From Myxococcota bacterium (GTDB lineage: Bacteria > Myxococcota > B64-G9), in the NCBI GenBank assembly GCA_022710975.1, contig JAKLGA010000006.1, positions 124,001-188,000 on the forward strand: a DNA stretch of 64,000 nt. Direction: 5' to 3'. The notes under the pieces were generated by a model. The model was not told the DNA's origin. It was given only the letters and a program-made list of their open reading frames with translations, and ran no database searches. Below are positions 34,104-42,505 of this stretch, piece by piece; the first letter of the stretch is position 1; each line of letters begins with the position of its first letter. The position numbers and the translations under genes were made by a program.

Positions 34104-35048
34104 GTGGCGACCGAGCGCGCTGGCGAGCAGATCCCGGTGCCGGGGGAGGTCCCCGAGCGCATCGACGTGAAGGTCGGGTTCGCCTGCAACAACAGGTGCC
34201 TGTTCTGCGTCCAGGGCCGAAAGCGCGAGCGGTTCGGGCGCCGGCCCTACGAGGAGCTGGCCGGGTTCCTGGCCGAGGGCAGAGCGCGCCACCGGGGAGT
34301 CGTGTTCACCGGCGGCGAGCCCACGCTCCACCCCGAGCTGGTGCGCTTGGCCGCCCGGGCCCGGGAGCTGGGTTACAGCTCGATCCAGGTCCAGTCGAAC
34401 GGCCGCATGTTCGCCTACAAGCGGCTGTGCGAGGAGCTGGTCGCGGCAGGCGTGAACGAGTTTTCCCCCGCGCTGCATGGGCACCGGCCGGAGTGCCACG
34501 ACCACCTGACCACGGTGGTGGGCTCCTTCGAGCAGACCGTCCAGGGCATCCGGAACCTCAAGGCGATGGGCCAGCGGGTGATCACCAACAGCGTGATCAC
34601 CCGCTCGAACTTCAGGCACCTGGTCGAGCTGGCCGAGCTGCTCGTCCGGCTCGGCGTCGATCAGTACCAGCTCGCCTTCGTGCACCCCGTCGGCTCGGCG
34701 GGACCGGAGGCCAACTTCGCCTCGATCGTGCCGCACTTCGAGCTCATCATGCCCCACGTGCACGCCGCGCTCGAGGTGGGCGAGCGCGCCGGTCGACGCT
34801 CGATGACCGAGGCGATTCCGTACTGCTGCATGCAGGGCCGCGAGCGCTTCATCGGCGAGAGGATCATGCCGGCGACGAGGATCTTCGACGCGGAGGGGGT
34901 GATCGAGGACTACCGCACCTACCGGCTGGCCGAGGGCAAGGCCAAGGGGGCGCCTTGCGCCAGGTGCACGCTCGCCGCGCGGTGCGAAGGACCCTGGCGG
35001 GAGTACCCGGAGCGGTACGGCTGGACGGAATTCAGGACCGTCACCTGA
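34104..35048 (+). CDS. MoaA-like radical SAM protein next to the Fe protein
   Basis: 314 residues from GTG 34104, 4 bases after the Fe-protein stop. CNNRCLFC (Cys28, 32, 35), VVFTGGEPTLHPEL, VQSNGRMFAYKRL, FSPALHGHRPECHDHLTTVVGSFEQTVQGIRNL, and CARCTLAARCEGPWREYPERYGW at the end. Best-preserved member of the island family. The tight coupling with the Fe protein suggests joint function: the Fe protein could also reduce it, or the two could act on one substrate. It is not like NifB, TYW1 or QueE beyond the core. Confidence 0.87.
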   Translation: MATERAGEQIPVPGEVPERIDVKVGFACNNRCLFCVQGRKRERFGRRPYEELAGFLAEGRARHRGVVFTGGEPTLHPELVRLAARARELGYSSIQVQSNGRMFAYKRLCEELVAAGVNEFSPALHGHRPECHDHLTTVVGSFEQTVQGIRNLKAMGQRVITNSVITRSNFRHLVELAELLVRLGVDQYQLAFVHPVGSAGPEANFASIVPHFELIMPHVHAALEVGERAGRRSMTEAIPYCCMQGRERFIGERIMPATRIFDAEGVIEDYRTYRLAEGKAKGAPCARCTLAARCEGPWREYPERYGWTEFRTVT

Positions 35049-35090
35049 GAGGACGAGATAGTGGACCGTAGCAGGCTTATGTGAACAATT

Positions 35091-36023
35091 ATGGCTAACC
35101 TCGGCTACATCCAGGTGACCAGGCTCTGCAATCAGCGCTGCCTGTTCTGCTCGAACCCTGAGTTGCCAGTCACACTCGGGCTGGAGGAGTCCTGGAGGCA
35201 GCTGGAGAAGCTCAAGGCCGCCGACTACGACGGGGTGATCCTGACGGGCGGCGAGCCGAGCATGCATCCAGAGCTCGAGACGATCGTCCGGCAGGCGAGA
35301 GAGGTCGGACTGGCGGTCCGCATCATCACCAACGGGCAGAAGACCTCCAACTTGAATTATCTGAAAAAATTGAAGAAAGCAGGGTTGTCGCACCTTCATT
35401 TCTCGGTGCACTCCGTGCGCGAGGAAGTTCAGGCGTTTCTTTCCGGCAACCCGGACTCCTGGGACAACCTGCTCGGGTCCTTCGAGAACGCCGGGAAGCT
35501 GGGGCTCGCGGTGGACGTGAACACCGTGATGTGCGCGCAGAACGCCGATCACCTGGACGAGAACGTCCGCTTTTTGGTACAGCGGTTTCCCTTCATCCAT
35601 CACTTCGTGTGGAACAACATCGACCCCAAGATGAACCGGGTCAGCGAGAACCCGCACACGCTGGCGAAGCTCGCGGACCTCGAGCTGTCGCTGCACCGGG
35701 CGATGAGGTTCCTGGAGGAGTGCGCACGGACCTTCCGCATCGAGCGCTTGCCGCTCTGCTACATGGCGGAGTTCGCCCACACCTCGACCGAGACCCGCAA
35801 GATCGTGAAGGGCGAGGAGCGCACGGTTCATTTCCTGGACGCCAAGGGCGAGGTCCGCCAGGTCGACTTCTTCCACGACAAGGGTCGAGCCTGTTCAGCC
35901 TGCCTGCTGAGCTCCATCTGCGCAGGCTTGTACGACCTGAACGGGGCGTACAGGGAGGATGAGCTGTACGCCTTGTTCCTGGACCCTGAGCCCATCATAG
36001 ACAGAATCAAGGGCGAACCCTGA
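35091..36023 (+). CDS. MoaA-like radical SAM protein, less GC-rich
   Basis: 310 residues. CNQRCLFC (Cys13, 17, 20), VILTGGEPSMHPEL, IITNGQKTSNL, LHFSVHSVREEVQAFLSG, and CSACLLSSICAGLY at the end. Parts of it (about 35330-35400) are clearly richer in A/T and use Lys AAA and Asn AAT/Ile codons that its neighbours avoid, as do the 42 bases before it. That suggests a later arrival than the rest of the island. Last gene of the plus-strand branch; hairpin at 36036-36055 follows. Confidence 0.86.
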   Translation: MANLGYIQVTRLCNQRCLFCSNPELPVTLGLEESWRQLEKLKAADYDGVILTGGEPSMHPELETIVRQAREVGLAVRIITNGQKTSNLNYLKKLKKAGLSHLHFSVHSVREEVQAFLSGNPDSWDNLLGSFENAGKLGLAVDVNTVMCAQNADHLDENVRFLVQRFPFIHHFVWNNIDPKMNRVSENPHTLAKLADLELSLHRAMRFLEECARTFRIERLPLCYMAEFAHTSTETRKIVKGEERTVHFLDAKGEVRQVDFFHDKGRACSACLLSSICAGLYDLNGAYREDELYALFLDPEPIIDRIKGEP

Positions 36024-36035
36024 GGGAACCAGCGC

Positions 36036-36055
36036 GGCCTCGCCGCGGCGAGGCC
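36036..36055. terminator. Hairpin after the radical SAM/nitrogenase-like island
   Basis: Perfect 10-bp inverted repeat, GGCCTCGCCG then CGGCGAGGCC, 12 bases past the stop at 36023. There is no T-run, so it may act as a Rho-assisted terminator or RNA end stabiliser. An AT-rich stretch (36070-36105) follows and may mark the island edge. Confidence 0.45.
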
Positions 36056-36163
36056 CCAGGTAAAGGGTCTGATAAGATATATTATGGCAACTAGAGATAA
36101 TGGCTCATCTGGCTGTTTCGCAAGGAGTTCCTTGGCATTTCTCCCCCTCGGCGATCGCTGGCG

Positions 36164-36583
36164 TCAAGCCAGCAGCTTGGAGACCGTGGGCATGTCGGCG
36201 GGAGGAAACTCGAACTCGGTCAGCTCCGAGGTCTTCACCCAGCGGAAGTCATGCACGCCCAGACGGACGATCTGACCCGAGAGGATCTTGCAGGTGTACA
36301 CGTGGAAGTCGATGTCGAACTCGGGGTAGCTGTGCAGCAGGCCCATGTAGTGGTCGGCCACCTGGACCTCGATGCCCAGCTCCTCCCGCAGCTCACGGGC
36401 CAGGGCCTGCTGGTCCGTCTCCCCGACCTCCACCTTGCCGCCCGGAAACTCCCACTTGAGCGGCATGAACGCCTGGGGCCTGCGCTGGGTGATCAGCACC
36501 CGACCATCCCCTGACTCGACCAGGGCTGCGACCACCCTGACCGTGCGCTTGGTGGCGTTCGGCGGCATGCTCGGGGCGGTCAT
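36164..36583 (-). CDS. MutT-type Nudix hydrolase
   Basis: 139 residues from ATG 36583, which overlaps the BamB stop (ATGA). The Nudix box is complete: GGKVEVGETDQQALARELREELGI (residues about 48-71) with the catalytic Glu pair. RRPQAFMPLKWEFPGGK matches the 8-oxo-dGTP cleaning branch. It probably removes oxidised dGTP. Placement behind bamB is most likely only transcriptional. Confidence 0.9.
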   Translation of the reverse strand: MTAPSMPPNATKRTVRVVAALVESGDGRVLITQRRPQAFMPLKWEFPGGKVEVGETDQQALARELREELGIEVQVADHYMGLLHSYPEFDIDFHVYTCKILSGQIVRLGVHDFRWVKTSELTEFEFPPADMPTVSKLLA

Positions 36584-37755
36584 CGGACCACGCTCATGGC
36601 GTACAGGGTCTGCCCGTTGGAGACCCAGTAGGCCCGCGTCCCCTGCACGCTCGGCCGGGAGAAGGAGCCCTTGCCCGGGTTGAACACCTGGAGGAGCTGG
36701 CCAGAGGATTGGTCGAGCACCATCAGGGACTGCTCGCTGGAGGTCACCAGCAGCCAGGGGCCGACCGCGATCGGCGCGGTCAGGCTGCCGCTCTTGGCGT
36801 CGAATCGCCACAGCACCTTGTTGTCCCGGACGTTCAGCGCCTCGACCTTGGAGTCGCCCGTGGAGTAGAACAGCACGCCATTGCGCTCGGCGAAGGACGA
36901 GGGTCCGTCGGCCTCGTGGACCCAGCGCTCCTTGAGATCCTCGGGGTCCAGGCCGATCACCCCGCGGCCAAAGACCCCCACGATCAGGCTGTCGCCGACC
37001 AGCACGGGATCCGAGTCCACGTCGGTGAAACGCGCGCTCTGCTCGCTGAGCTTACGGGCCGCGAGCACCGAGCCGTCGGCCAGGGCCAGCTTGACCAGGT
37101 ATCCGTCCGAGAAGCCCAGGTAGACGTGATCGCCGAGCACCAGCGGGCTCGGCGAGCCCTTGATCTGGAAGCGGCCGGCAGGGACATCGCGCCGGTAGGC
37201 CCAGCGCCAGGCCCCCGTCTGCAGGTCGAGCGCGGTCAAGGCGTTCGAGTTGGTGGTGAACAGCACCAGCTCACCGGCTGAGATGGGGCGCCCATCGATG
37301 GCGCTGGTGGTCTGGTGAGCCCACAGCACCTCGCCATCCGCCTCGCGGAAGGCGTACAGCATGCCCCCGCCCGTCCCCGCCAGCACCATGCCGCCCGCCA
37401 CGACCGGCTGTCCGTCGAACGGGCCGGTGCCCAGCTTGCGCCACAGGACCTTGCCCGTCTGGGAATCGAGGCAGGAGAAGGCTCCGGACTGGCTGCCGAC
37501 GTAAACCCGGGTCCCCTGGAGATCCACCGCCGGGCTGCCGTGGTGGCTGTAGTCCAGCGGCAAGCCGGAGGCCTCCATGAGCTGGTGGCGCCACAGCACG
37601 TTGAGCACCCGGTGGCGGGCGGAGGCCGCCGGATACTCGGGCAGCTCTGCCCGCTCGGGCGGCAGCAGGTAGGTGCGGTCCTTGAAACCCTCGCACGCGA
37701 GACCTGACAGGGCCAGGGCCGCGACCAGCAGGGTTCCGTGGGCTCCGTTCATCAT
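36580..37755 (-). CDS. bamB: BamB-like beta-propeller lipoprotein
   Basis: 391 residues. Signal peptide with lipobox LSGLAC (Cys21). The rest is a PQQ-type propeller with repeats such as GKVLWRKLGTG, GEVLWAHQTT, GAWRWAYRRD, DNKVLWRFDAK. BamB assists folding of outer-membrane proteins by the BAM complex. Six bases after the YfgM-like gene; this pairing matches the yfgM-bamB order known from other proteobacteria and supports the call. Two tandem ATGs at the start. Confidence 0.82.
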   Translation of the reverse strand: MMNGAHGTLLVAALALSGLACEGFKDRTYLLPPERAELPEYPAASARHRVLNVLWRHQLMEASGLPLDYSHHGSPAVDLQGTRVYVGSQSGAFSCLDSQTGKVLWRKLGTGPFDGQPVVAGGMVLAGTGGGMLYAFREADGEVLWAHQTTSAIDGRPISAGELVLFTTNSNALTALDLQTGAWRWAYRRDVPAGRFQIKGSPSPLVLGDHVYLGFSDGYLVKLALADGSVLAARKLSEQSARFTDVDSDPVLVGDSLIVGVFGRGVIGLDPEDLKERWVHEADGPSSFAERNGVLFYSTGDSKVEALNVRDNKVLWRFDAKSGSLTAPIAVGPWLLVTSSEQSLMVLDQSSGQLLQVFNPGKGSFSRPSVQGTRAYWVSNGQTLYAMSVVR

Positions 37756-37761
37756 GCGCGG

Positions 37762-38577
37762 CTAGCCTTGCTTGTCCGCCGCCGGGGGTTTCTCGGGCAG
37801 CCCCTGCCCCGGCTTCGCAGGTTCCGGGGCTGGAGCGACGTGTGGCACCTCGGGCAACACCGAGAGGCGCGCCTGGATCTCCGGCAGGAAGATGGTCTGC
37901 GGGAACTCGTCCACGATGGCCTGGAACTGCCGGGCGGCAACCTCGGCGCGGCCGGCCTTCTGCTCCAGCCTGGCCAGGTGGAACAGGCCGCGGTCCTTGT
38001 GTCCCAGGAACGGCGCCTCGGTCAACCGCTGGTACTGGGCCTTGGCCTCCTCGAGCTTGTTCTGCTCCTCGTAGGACGCGCCCAGGCCCTCGACCGCGAA
38101 GGGCGCCATGACGGCGCCGAGGCCCTCGGCCTTGAGGTAGGCCTCGAAGCCGGCCACGGCGGCGTCGTGCTCGCCCAGCCGGCGCTTGGACTCCGCGGTG
38201 AAGAACTGCGCCAGGGATGCCGCCTCGGAGCCGGAGTGCTCCTTGGCCATGGCCTCGAGGGCAGCCACGGAGGCCTTCAACTTGTCCGCCTCGGACGGAT
38301 AGGTGCCGTCCGCCTGGCTGGTCTCGGGAGCTTCATCGCGCTCCACCACCCGGGCCTCGAGGACCTTGAAGCTCTCGGCGAAGGCCTGCGAGGACTTGAG
38401 GGTGCGGTCCTCCAGGAACCAGCGGACGCCGAGCACGCCCAGGATGATCACGGTCGCGACGCCGATCAGGCTGAGCACCAGGACGCGGTGGTCCACCAGC
38501 CAGTCCACGGCGCTCTTGGTGGTGGACATGAACTCGTCGGGGGACTTGAGGTCCTTGCGGTTGATCTTGTCGTTCAA
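37762..38577 (-). CDS. YfgM-like TPR protein with one membrane segment
   Basis: 271 residues. A cytoplasmic N-terminus, one membrane helix (VLVLSLIGVATVIILGVLGV, about 33-52), then TPR-type helices (EEQNKLEEAKAQYQRL, AGRAEVAARQFQAIVDEFPQT) and a Pro/Ala/Lys-rich tail. The YfgM family works with SecYEG and periplasmic chaperones in envelope protein traffic. Directly precedes bamB. Promoter at 38648-38675. Confidence 0.8.
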   Translation of the reverse strand: MNDKINRKDLKSPDEFMSTTKSAVDWLVDHRVLVLSLIGVATVIILGVLGVRWFLEDRTLKSSQAFAESFKVLEARVVERDEAPETSQADGTYPSEADKLKASVAALEAMAKEHSGSEAASLAQFFTAESKRRLGEHDAAVAGFEAYLKAEGLGAVMAPFAVEGLGASYEEQNKLEEAKAQYQRLTEAPFLGHKDRGLFHLARLEQKAGRAEVAARQFQAIVDEFPQTIFLPEIQARLSVLPEVPHVAPAPEPAKPGQGLPEKPPAADKQG

Positions 38578-38647
38578 GGAGGCTCCTCCAGGCAGGCGGG
38601 CATCCCGGCGCGATGCCGGAGATGTCGCTTGAAAATCGGAGCGGTAC

Positions 38648-38675
38648 GTTAGACCAGCCCGCTTCTGCTTGTCAA
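38648..38675 (-). promoter_or_regulatory. Promoter of the yfgM-bamB-mutT operon
   Basis: TTGACA (38675-38670), 16-base spacer, TCTAAC (38653-38648) on the minus strand. The divergent outer-membrane gene has TAGGAT at 38710-38715, only 8 bases before its ATG. Confidence 0.5.
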
Positions 38676-38723
38676 CCGAAAACCGGTGCCGAAAGCCGCG
38701 GCCGCGTGGTAGGATGCCGGCCG

Positions 38724-39266
38724 ATGCGCGCCTCCCCTACCCTGAGCCGCTGGGCGCTCACCCTCCTCCTGGCCAGCGCCGCCGGGCTGGGACCTGCCCA
38801 GCCTGTCCAGGCCGAGGCCTGGGAGGTCAAGGCCGGGCTGGGCCCCCTGTTCGGAACCGACTTCCTGCCCGAACACCAGGACGCCCTGGGCGGCCAGGCC
38901 TACCTCCAGGTGGGCATCAGCGATCTCCTCTCGTTGACGGCGGCCGGCGGGTATTCCCATCACTTCCTCGGAACCGGGGCTGGCGCCAGGATGTTCCACG
39001 CCGGCCTGGGGCTGGCCTGCAGCCTGGACGTGCTGGTGGTGGTCCCCTACCTCGAGCTGAGGCTGGGCTACCTGCGTCGGGACGTGGACGGCCAGGACGG
39101 TGCCCAGGGCCTGGGGCTCACGGCCGCGCTGGGGGCCGACTACCTGTGGACCGACTCCTTCACCCTGGGGGTCGCGGTCGAGTACCACGGACTGCTGACC
39201 GACCTGGATGCATTCCCCGCGTACCTGACGGTCAACCTGCGGGCGGGGATGCGCTTTCTGGACTGA
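38724..39266 (+). CDS. Outer-membrane beta-barrel protein, small
   Basis: 180 residues. Signal peptide (TLLLASAAGLGPAQPVQAEA, cleavage near 32), then alternating strands with aromatic ends (LGPLFGTDF, YLQVGISDLLSLTAAGGYSHHFLG, YLELRLGYLRRD, FTLGVAVEYHG) and a C-terminal LRAGMRFLD, all as in an eight-stranded OmpA/OmpX-like barrel. Start chosen at the ATG 8 bases after TAGGAT. Its 3' end overlaps the BrkB-family gene by 35 bases. Ligand unknown. Confidence 0.8.
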   Translation: MRASPTLSRWALTLLLASAAGLGPAQPVQAEAWEVKAGLGPLFGTDFLPEHQDALGGQAYLQVGISDLLSLTAAGGYSHHFLGTGAGARMFHAGLGLACSLDVLVVVPYLELRLGYLRRDVDGQDGAQGLGLTAALGADYLWTDSFTLGVAVEYHGLLTDLDAFPAYLTVNLRAGMRFLD

Positions 39267-40209
39267 GCCCCGGCGTCTCCGGTTCACGCCAGCGCCTGTG
39301 CTGGAGCACGCTGGTGAACTCGCAGCACAGCAGCAGCACCACCGCCGCGTAGAAGAACCACAGGATGATGACCGCCAGCGAGGCCAGGGAGCCGTACAGC
39401 ATGCTGAAGCGGGCGACGTTCCGCAGGTAGTAGCCGAAGGCCTGCGAGGCCAGCAGCCAGAGCAGGGCGAACATCAGCCCCCCAGCGGCCGCCGGCCCGA
39501 GGCGGATCCTCTCGTGGGAGAAGTACTTGACCAGCACCACGAACACCAGGCTGCTCACCAGGAGCCCGGCCAGGGCGCGCAGCAGGGCGGAGCTGCCGAG
39601 CAGGCTCTCGAGCAGGCCGGCCACCGTCTCGCTGCGCGCGGCGCCCAGGGGGCCCAGCACCCCGGCCAGGTGGGAGAGCAGGAAGAGCAACAGCACCCCC
39701 AGCAGGAACAGCAGGAACAACCCGTGCGAGACCAGCATGGAGCGGCGCCGCTCGGAGCAGAAGATGCGGTTGAAGGCCATCTCGAGCGTGCGGAACACCG
39801 CCCAGGAGGTCATCACCAGGGTCCCCAGGCCGGTCAGGCCGAGGGCCTCGCGGTTGAGGGTGATGCTCTGCAGCCGCTGCACGATGTCGTCGGTCATGAA
39901 GGGCACCACCGCGCGCACGTACTCCGCGAGCTCCAGGAAGAGTTTCTCCTGGCCGGCGCTTTGCTGCACCAGGCTCTCGATCACGTAGCCCGACAGCGAG
40001 AACAGCAGCAGCACGAAGGGGATCAGGCTCAGGATGGCGTAGAAGGCGATGGCCGCGGCCAGGATGTGGCTGTCGTTGCGGAAGAAGCCACGCGCGGTCT
40101 GCAGGATGGTCGCCAGCACCCCGTGCAGGTAGGGGATGTGGTAGATCCCCAGCCCGACCTCGAGCAGGTACCCGCGCAGGGCCGTCCAGGCTCGCCTCAG
40201 GCTGCTCAC
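39232..40209 (-). CDS. YihY/BrkB family inner-membrane protein
   Basis: 325 residues; GTG 40209 overlaps the der stop. Signature of the family: AAAIAFYAILSLIPFVLLLFSL and the later LLWLLASQAFGYYLRNVARFSMLYGSLASLAVIILWFFYAAVVLLL. Six membrane segments. Long called RNase BN by error; the transport role is uncertain. Last in the mtaB-rnc-era-der run. Confidence 0.9.
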   Translation of the reverse strand: MSSLRRAWTALRGYLLEVGLGIYHIPYLHGVLATILQTARGFFRNDSHILAAAIAFYAILSLIPFVLLLFSLSGYVIESLVQQSAGQEKLFLELAEYVRAVVPFMTDDIVQRLQSITLNREALGLTGLGTLVMTSWAVFRTLEMAFNRIFCSERRRSMLVSHGLFLLFLLGVLLLFLLSHLAGVLGPLGAARSETVAGLLESLLGSSALLRALAGLLVSSLVFVVLVKYFSHERIRLGPAAAGGLMFALLWLLASQAFGYYLRNVARFSMLYGSLASLAVIILWFFYAAVVLLLCCEFTSVLQHRRWREPETPGLSPESASPPAG

Positions 40210-41558
40210 CGCGCGGGCTCCTTGCGGCCCGAGTCCTCCTCGCCTCCCGACTTGGACCGGTAGAACCAGCGCACCGCCGTGCCCTGGAAGCCGTACTTGG
40301 CCCGCAGGCGGTTCTCGAGGTAGCGCCGGTAGCTCAGGTGCAGGCGGGCCGGGTCGTTGACCCAGGCCACGAACGTGGGCGGCCGGACGCTGGCCTGGGT
40401 GAGGTAGTAGATCTTGGCCCGGCGGCCCTTGATGACCGGAGGCTGCTTGTGCTCCAGGGCGTCGGCCACGAAGCGGTTCAGCTCACCCGTGCCGATGCGC
40501 AGCCCCGACTGCCCGAAGGCCTTGCGCACGGCCGGCAGCAGTTTCTGGACGCCCTCGCCCGTGCGCGCCGAGAGCGCCAGCACGGGGGCGTAGTCCACGT
40601 GCCGCACGCCGTAGGTGAGGTCGGTCAGGTAGGTCTTGCGCTCGTCGGGCGACCAGGTGTCCGCCTTGTTCACCGCCACGATCAGCCCCCGCCCGCGCTC
40701 GTCCACCAGGTTGAGCAGGCGGGCGTCCTGATCCGAGTAGGGTTCGCTGCCGTCCAGCACCACCACGGCCACGTCCGCCCGCTCCAGGGTGCGGAGCGCC
40801 GCCACGACGCTGAGGTGCTCGAGCTTGCCGGTGACCTTGCTCTTGCGGCGCACCCCCGGGGTGTCGACCAGCAGGAAGTGCGCCCCGCGCCACTCGATGG
40901 GGATGTCCACCGCGTCGCGCGTGGTGCCCGGGATGGGCGAGACGATCTGGCGCTGCTTGCCCGCCAGGCGGTTGGCCAGCGAGGACTTGCCCACGTTGGG
41001 TCTGCCCAGCAGGCACAGCTTGAGCTCGTGGGTCTGGCCCGCGTCGGGCTGGGGCTCGGCCGGGATGGGCGGCAGGTGCGCGGCGGCCCAGGCGTGCAGC
41101 TCGTCGAGGCCGTGGTTGTGGAGCGCCGAGAGCGCCACCACGTCGAACCCCAGCCGATGGAACTCGTCGGGCGCCCGCGTGTGGCAGCCGGGATCGCACT
41201 TGTTGGCCACACAAAGGATCGGCTTGCGGCAGCGCCGCAGGATGTCGGCCACCTCCTGATCCATGGGGTGGAAGCCCACCTCGGCGTCGCACAGGAACAG
41301 GACGAAGTCGGCTTCTTCGACGGCCAGGCGAGCCTGCTCCACGGTCTCGCGGGTGAGCGCGTCGTCGGCCTGGGTGTCGAAGCCGCCGGTGTCCACCAGG
41401 ATCACCCGCCGGCCGCCCAGCTCGGCGTCGACGAACAGACGGTCCCGGGTCACGCCTGGCACGTCCTCGACGACCGCCGCCTGGCGGCGAGCCAGGCGGT
41501 TGAGCAGGGTGGACTTGCCCACGTTGGGCCTGCCGACGATGGCGATCAGGGCGCTCAT
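40206..41558 (-). CDS. der: Ribosome assembly GTPase Der (EngA)
   Basis: 450 residues from ATG 41558. Two tandem G domains: GRPNVGKSTL with DTGGF and NKCD, then GRPNVGKSSL, DTPGVRRKSK and NKAD, and a KH-like end (RPPTFVAWVNDP). Needed for 50S maturation. ATG overlaps the era stop; extra in-frame codons upstream are not needed. The C-terminal basic tail (RSKSGGEEDSGRKEPAR) is not conserved. Confidence 0.97.
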   Translation of the reverse strand: MSALIAIVGRPNVGKSTLLNRLARRQAAVVEDVPGVTRDRLFVDAELGGRRVILVDTGGFDTQADDALTRETVEQARLAVEEADFVLFLCDAEVGFHPMDQEVADILRRCRKPILCVANKCDPGCHTRAPDEFHRLGFDVVALSALHNHGLDELHAWAAAHLPPIPAEPQPDAGQTHELKLCLLGRPNVGKSSLANRLAGKQRQIVSPIPGTTRDAVDIPIEWRGAHFLLVDTPGVRRKSKVTGKLEHLSVVAALRTLERADVAVVVLDGSEPYSDQDARLLNLVDERGRGLIVAVNKADTWSPDERKTYLTDLTYGVRHVDYAPVLALSARTGEGVQKLLPAVRKAFGQSGLRIGTGELNRFVADALEHKQPPVIKGRRAKIYYLTQASVRPPTFVAWVNDPARLHLSYRRYLENRLRAKYGFQGTAVRWFYRSKSGGEEDSGRKEPAR

Positions 41559-42505
41559 GGCTCGTATCCGACCTTCCTCAGACCCCCGGCGGTGCGGGAC
41601 CAATCCGGCGCGACCTTGACCGTCAGCCCCAGGAACACCTTGCGCTCCAGCAGTTGCTCGATGGCCCTGCGGGCGGCGGTGCCGATCTCCTTGAGGTGAC
41701 GGCCACCCTTGCCGATCAGGATGCCCTTCTGGCTCTCGCGCTCCACGAACACCGTGGCCAGGATGCGCACCAGCCCGCGGTCGGGCTGCTCCTCGAAAGC
41801 GTCCACCTGGACCGCCAGGCAGTAGGGGATCTCGTCCTCGGTGCGCAGCATGGCCGCCTCGCGCACCAGCTCGGCCACCATCTGCCGCTCGGGTTGATCG
41901 GTGTACAGCTCTTCAGGGAAGTAGGCCGGGCCCTCCGCCAGGCGCGCCACGATGGCCGCGAGCAGCGGCTCCAGGCCTTCCTCGCGCAGCGCCGAGACGG
42001 GGATGAGCTCCTCGAAGCGGCCGAGGGAGGCGTAGGCCTGCATGAGCGGCAGGAGCTGGCCCTTGTCCGCCAGGGTGTCGATCTTGTTGATGGCCAGCAG
42101 CGCCGGCACCCCCGCCTCCGCGAGCAGCTCCAGCACCAGGCGATCCTCGTCGTCCTCCTCGGGCCGGCTGCCCCGGCCGCGGGCCTCGACCAGCAGCACG
42201 GCCAGATCCACCTCGCCGAGCGCCGCGCGGGCTTCGCCCAGCATGAAGCGGTTGAGCTGCCAGCTCCGGGTGTGGATGCCGGGCGTGTCCACGAACACGA
42301 TCTGGCAGCCGGGCCGGTGGACCACACCGCGGATGCGGGTGCGGGTGGTCTGCGGCCGCGGGGTGGCGATGGCCACGCGCTCGCCCACCAGGGCGTTGAG
42401 CAGCGTGGACTTGCCCACGTTGGGCCGCCCGACCAGGGCCACGAACCCGGAGCGGAACCCCCCGGCGGGGGCGGTCCCCGCTGGCTGGCGCGTCCTTCGG
42501 CTCAT
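41555..42505 (-). CDS. era: Ribosome assembly GTPase Era
   Basis: 316 residues. G domain GRPNVGKSTL, DTPGIH, NKID; C-terminal KH domain with GILIGKGGRHLKEIGTAAR that binds 16S rRNA 3' end. An extra 15 residues precede the core. ATG 42505 overlaps the rnc stop. The rnc-era order is the common one. Confidence 0.97.
   Translation of the reverse strand: MSRRTRQPAGTAPAGGFRSGFVALVGRPNVGKSTLLNALVGERVAIATPRPQTTRTRIRGVVHRPGCQIVFVDTPGIHTRSWQLNRFMLGEARAALGEVDLAVLLVEARGRGSRPEEDDEDRLVLELLAEAGVPALLAINKIDTLADKGQLLPLMQAYASLGRFEELIPVSALREEGLEPLLAAIVARLAEGPAYFPEELYTDQPERQMVAELVREAAMLRTEDEIPYCLAVQVDAFEEQPDRGLVRILATVFVERESQKGILIGKGGRHLKEIGTAARRAIEQLLERKVFLGLTVKVAPDWSRTAGGLRKVGYEP

Noticed and set aside
26203-35048. 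NifB or FeMo-cofactor assembly role for the radical SAM genes
   Set aside because: None carries the NifB motif or NifX tail, and no nifE/N, nifV or nifS genes are in the window. I kept only generic radical SAM calls.
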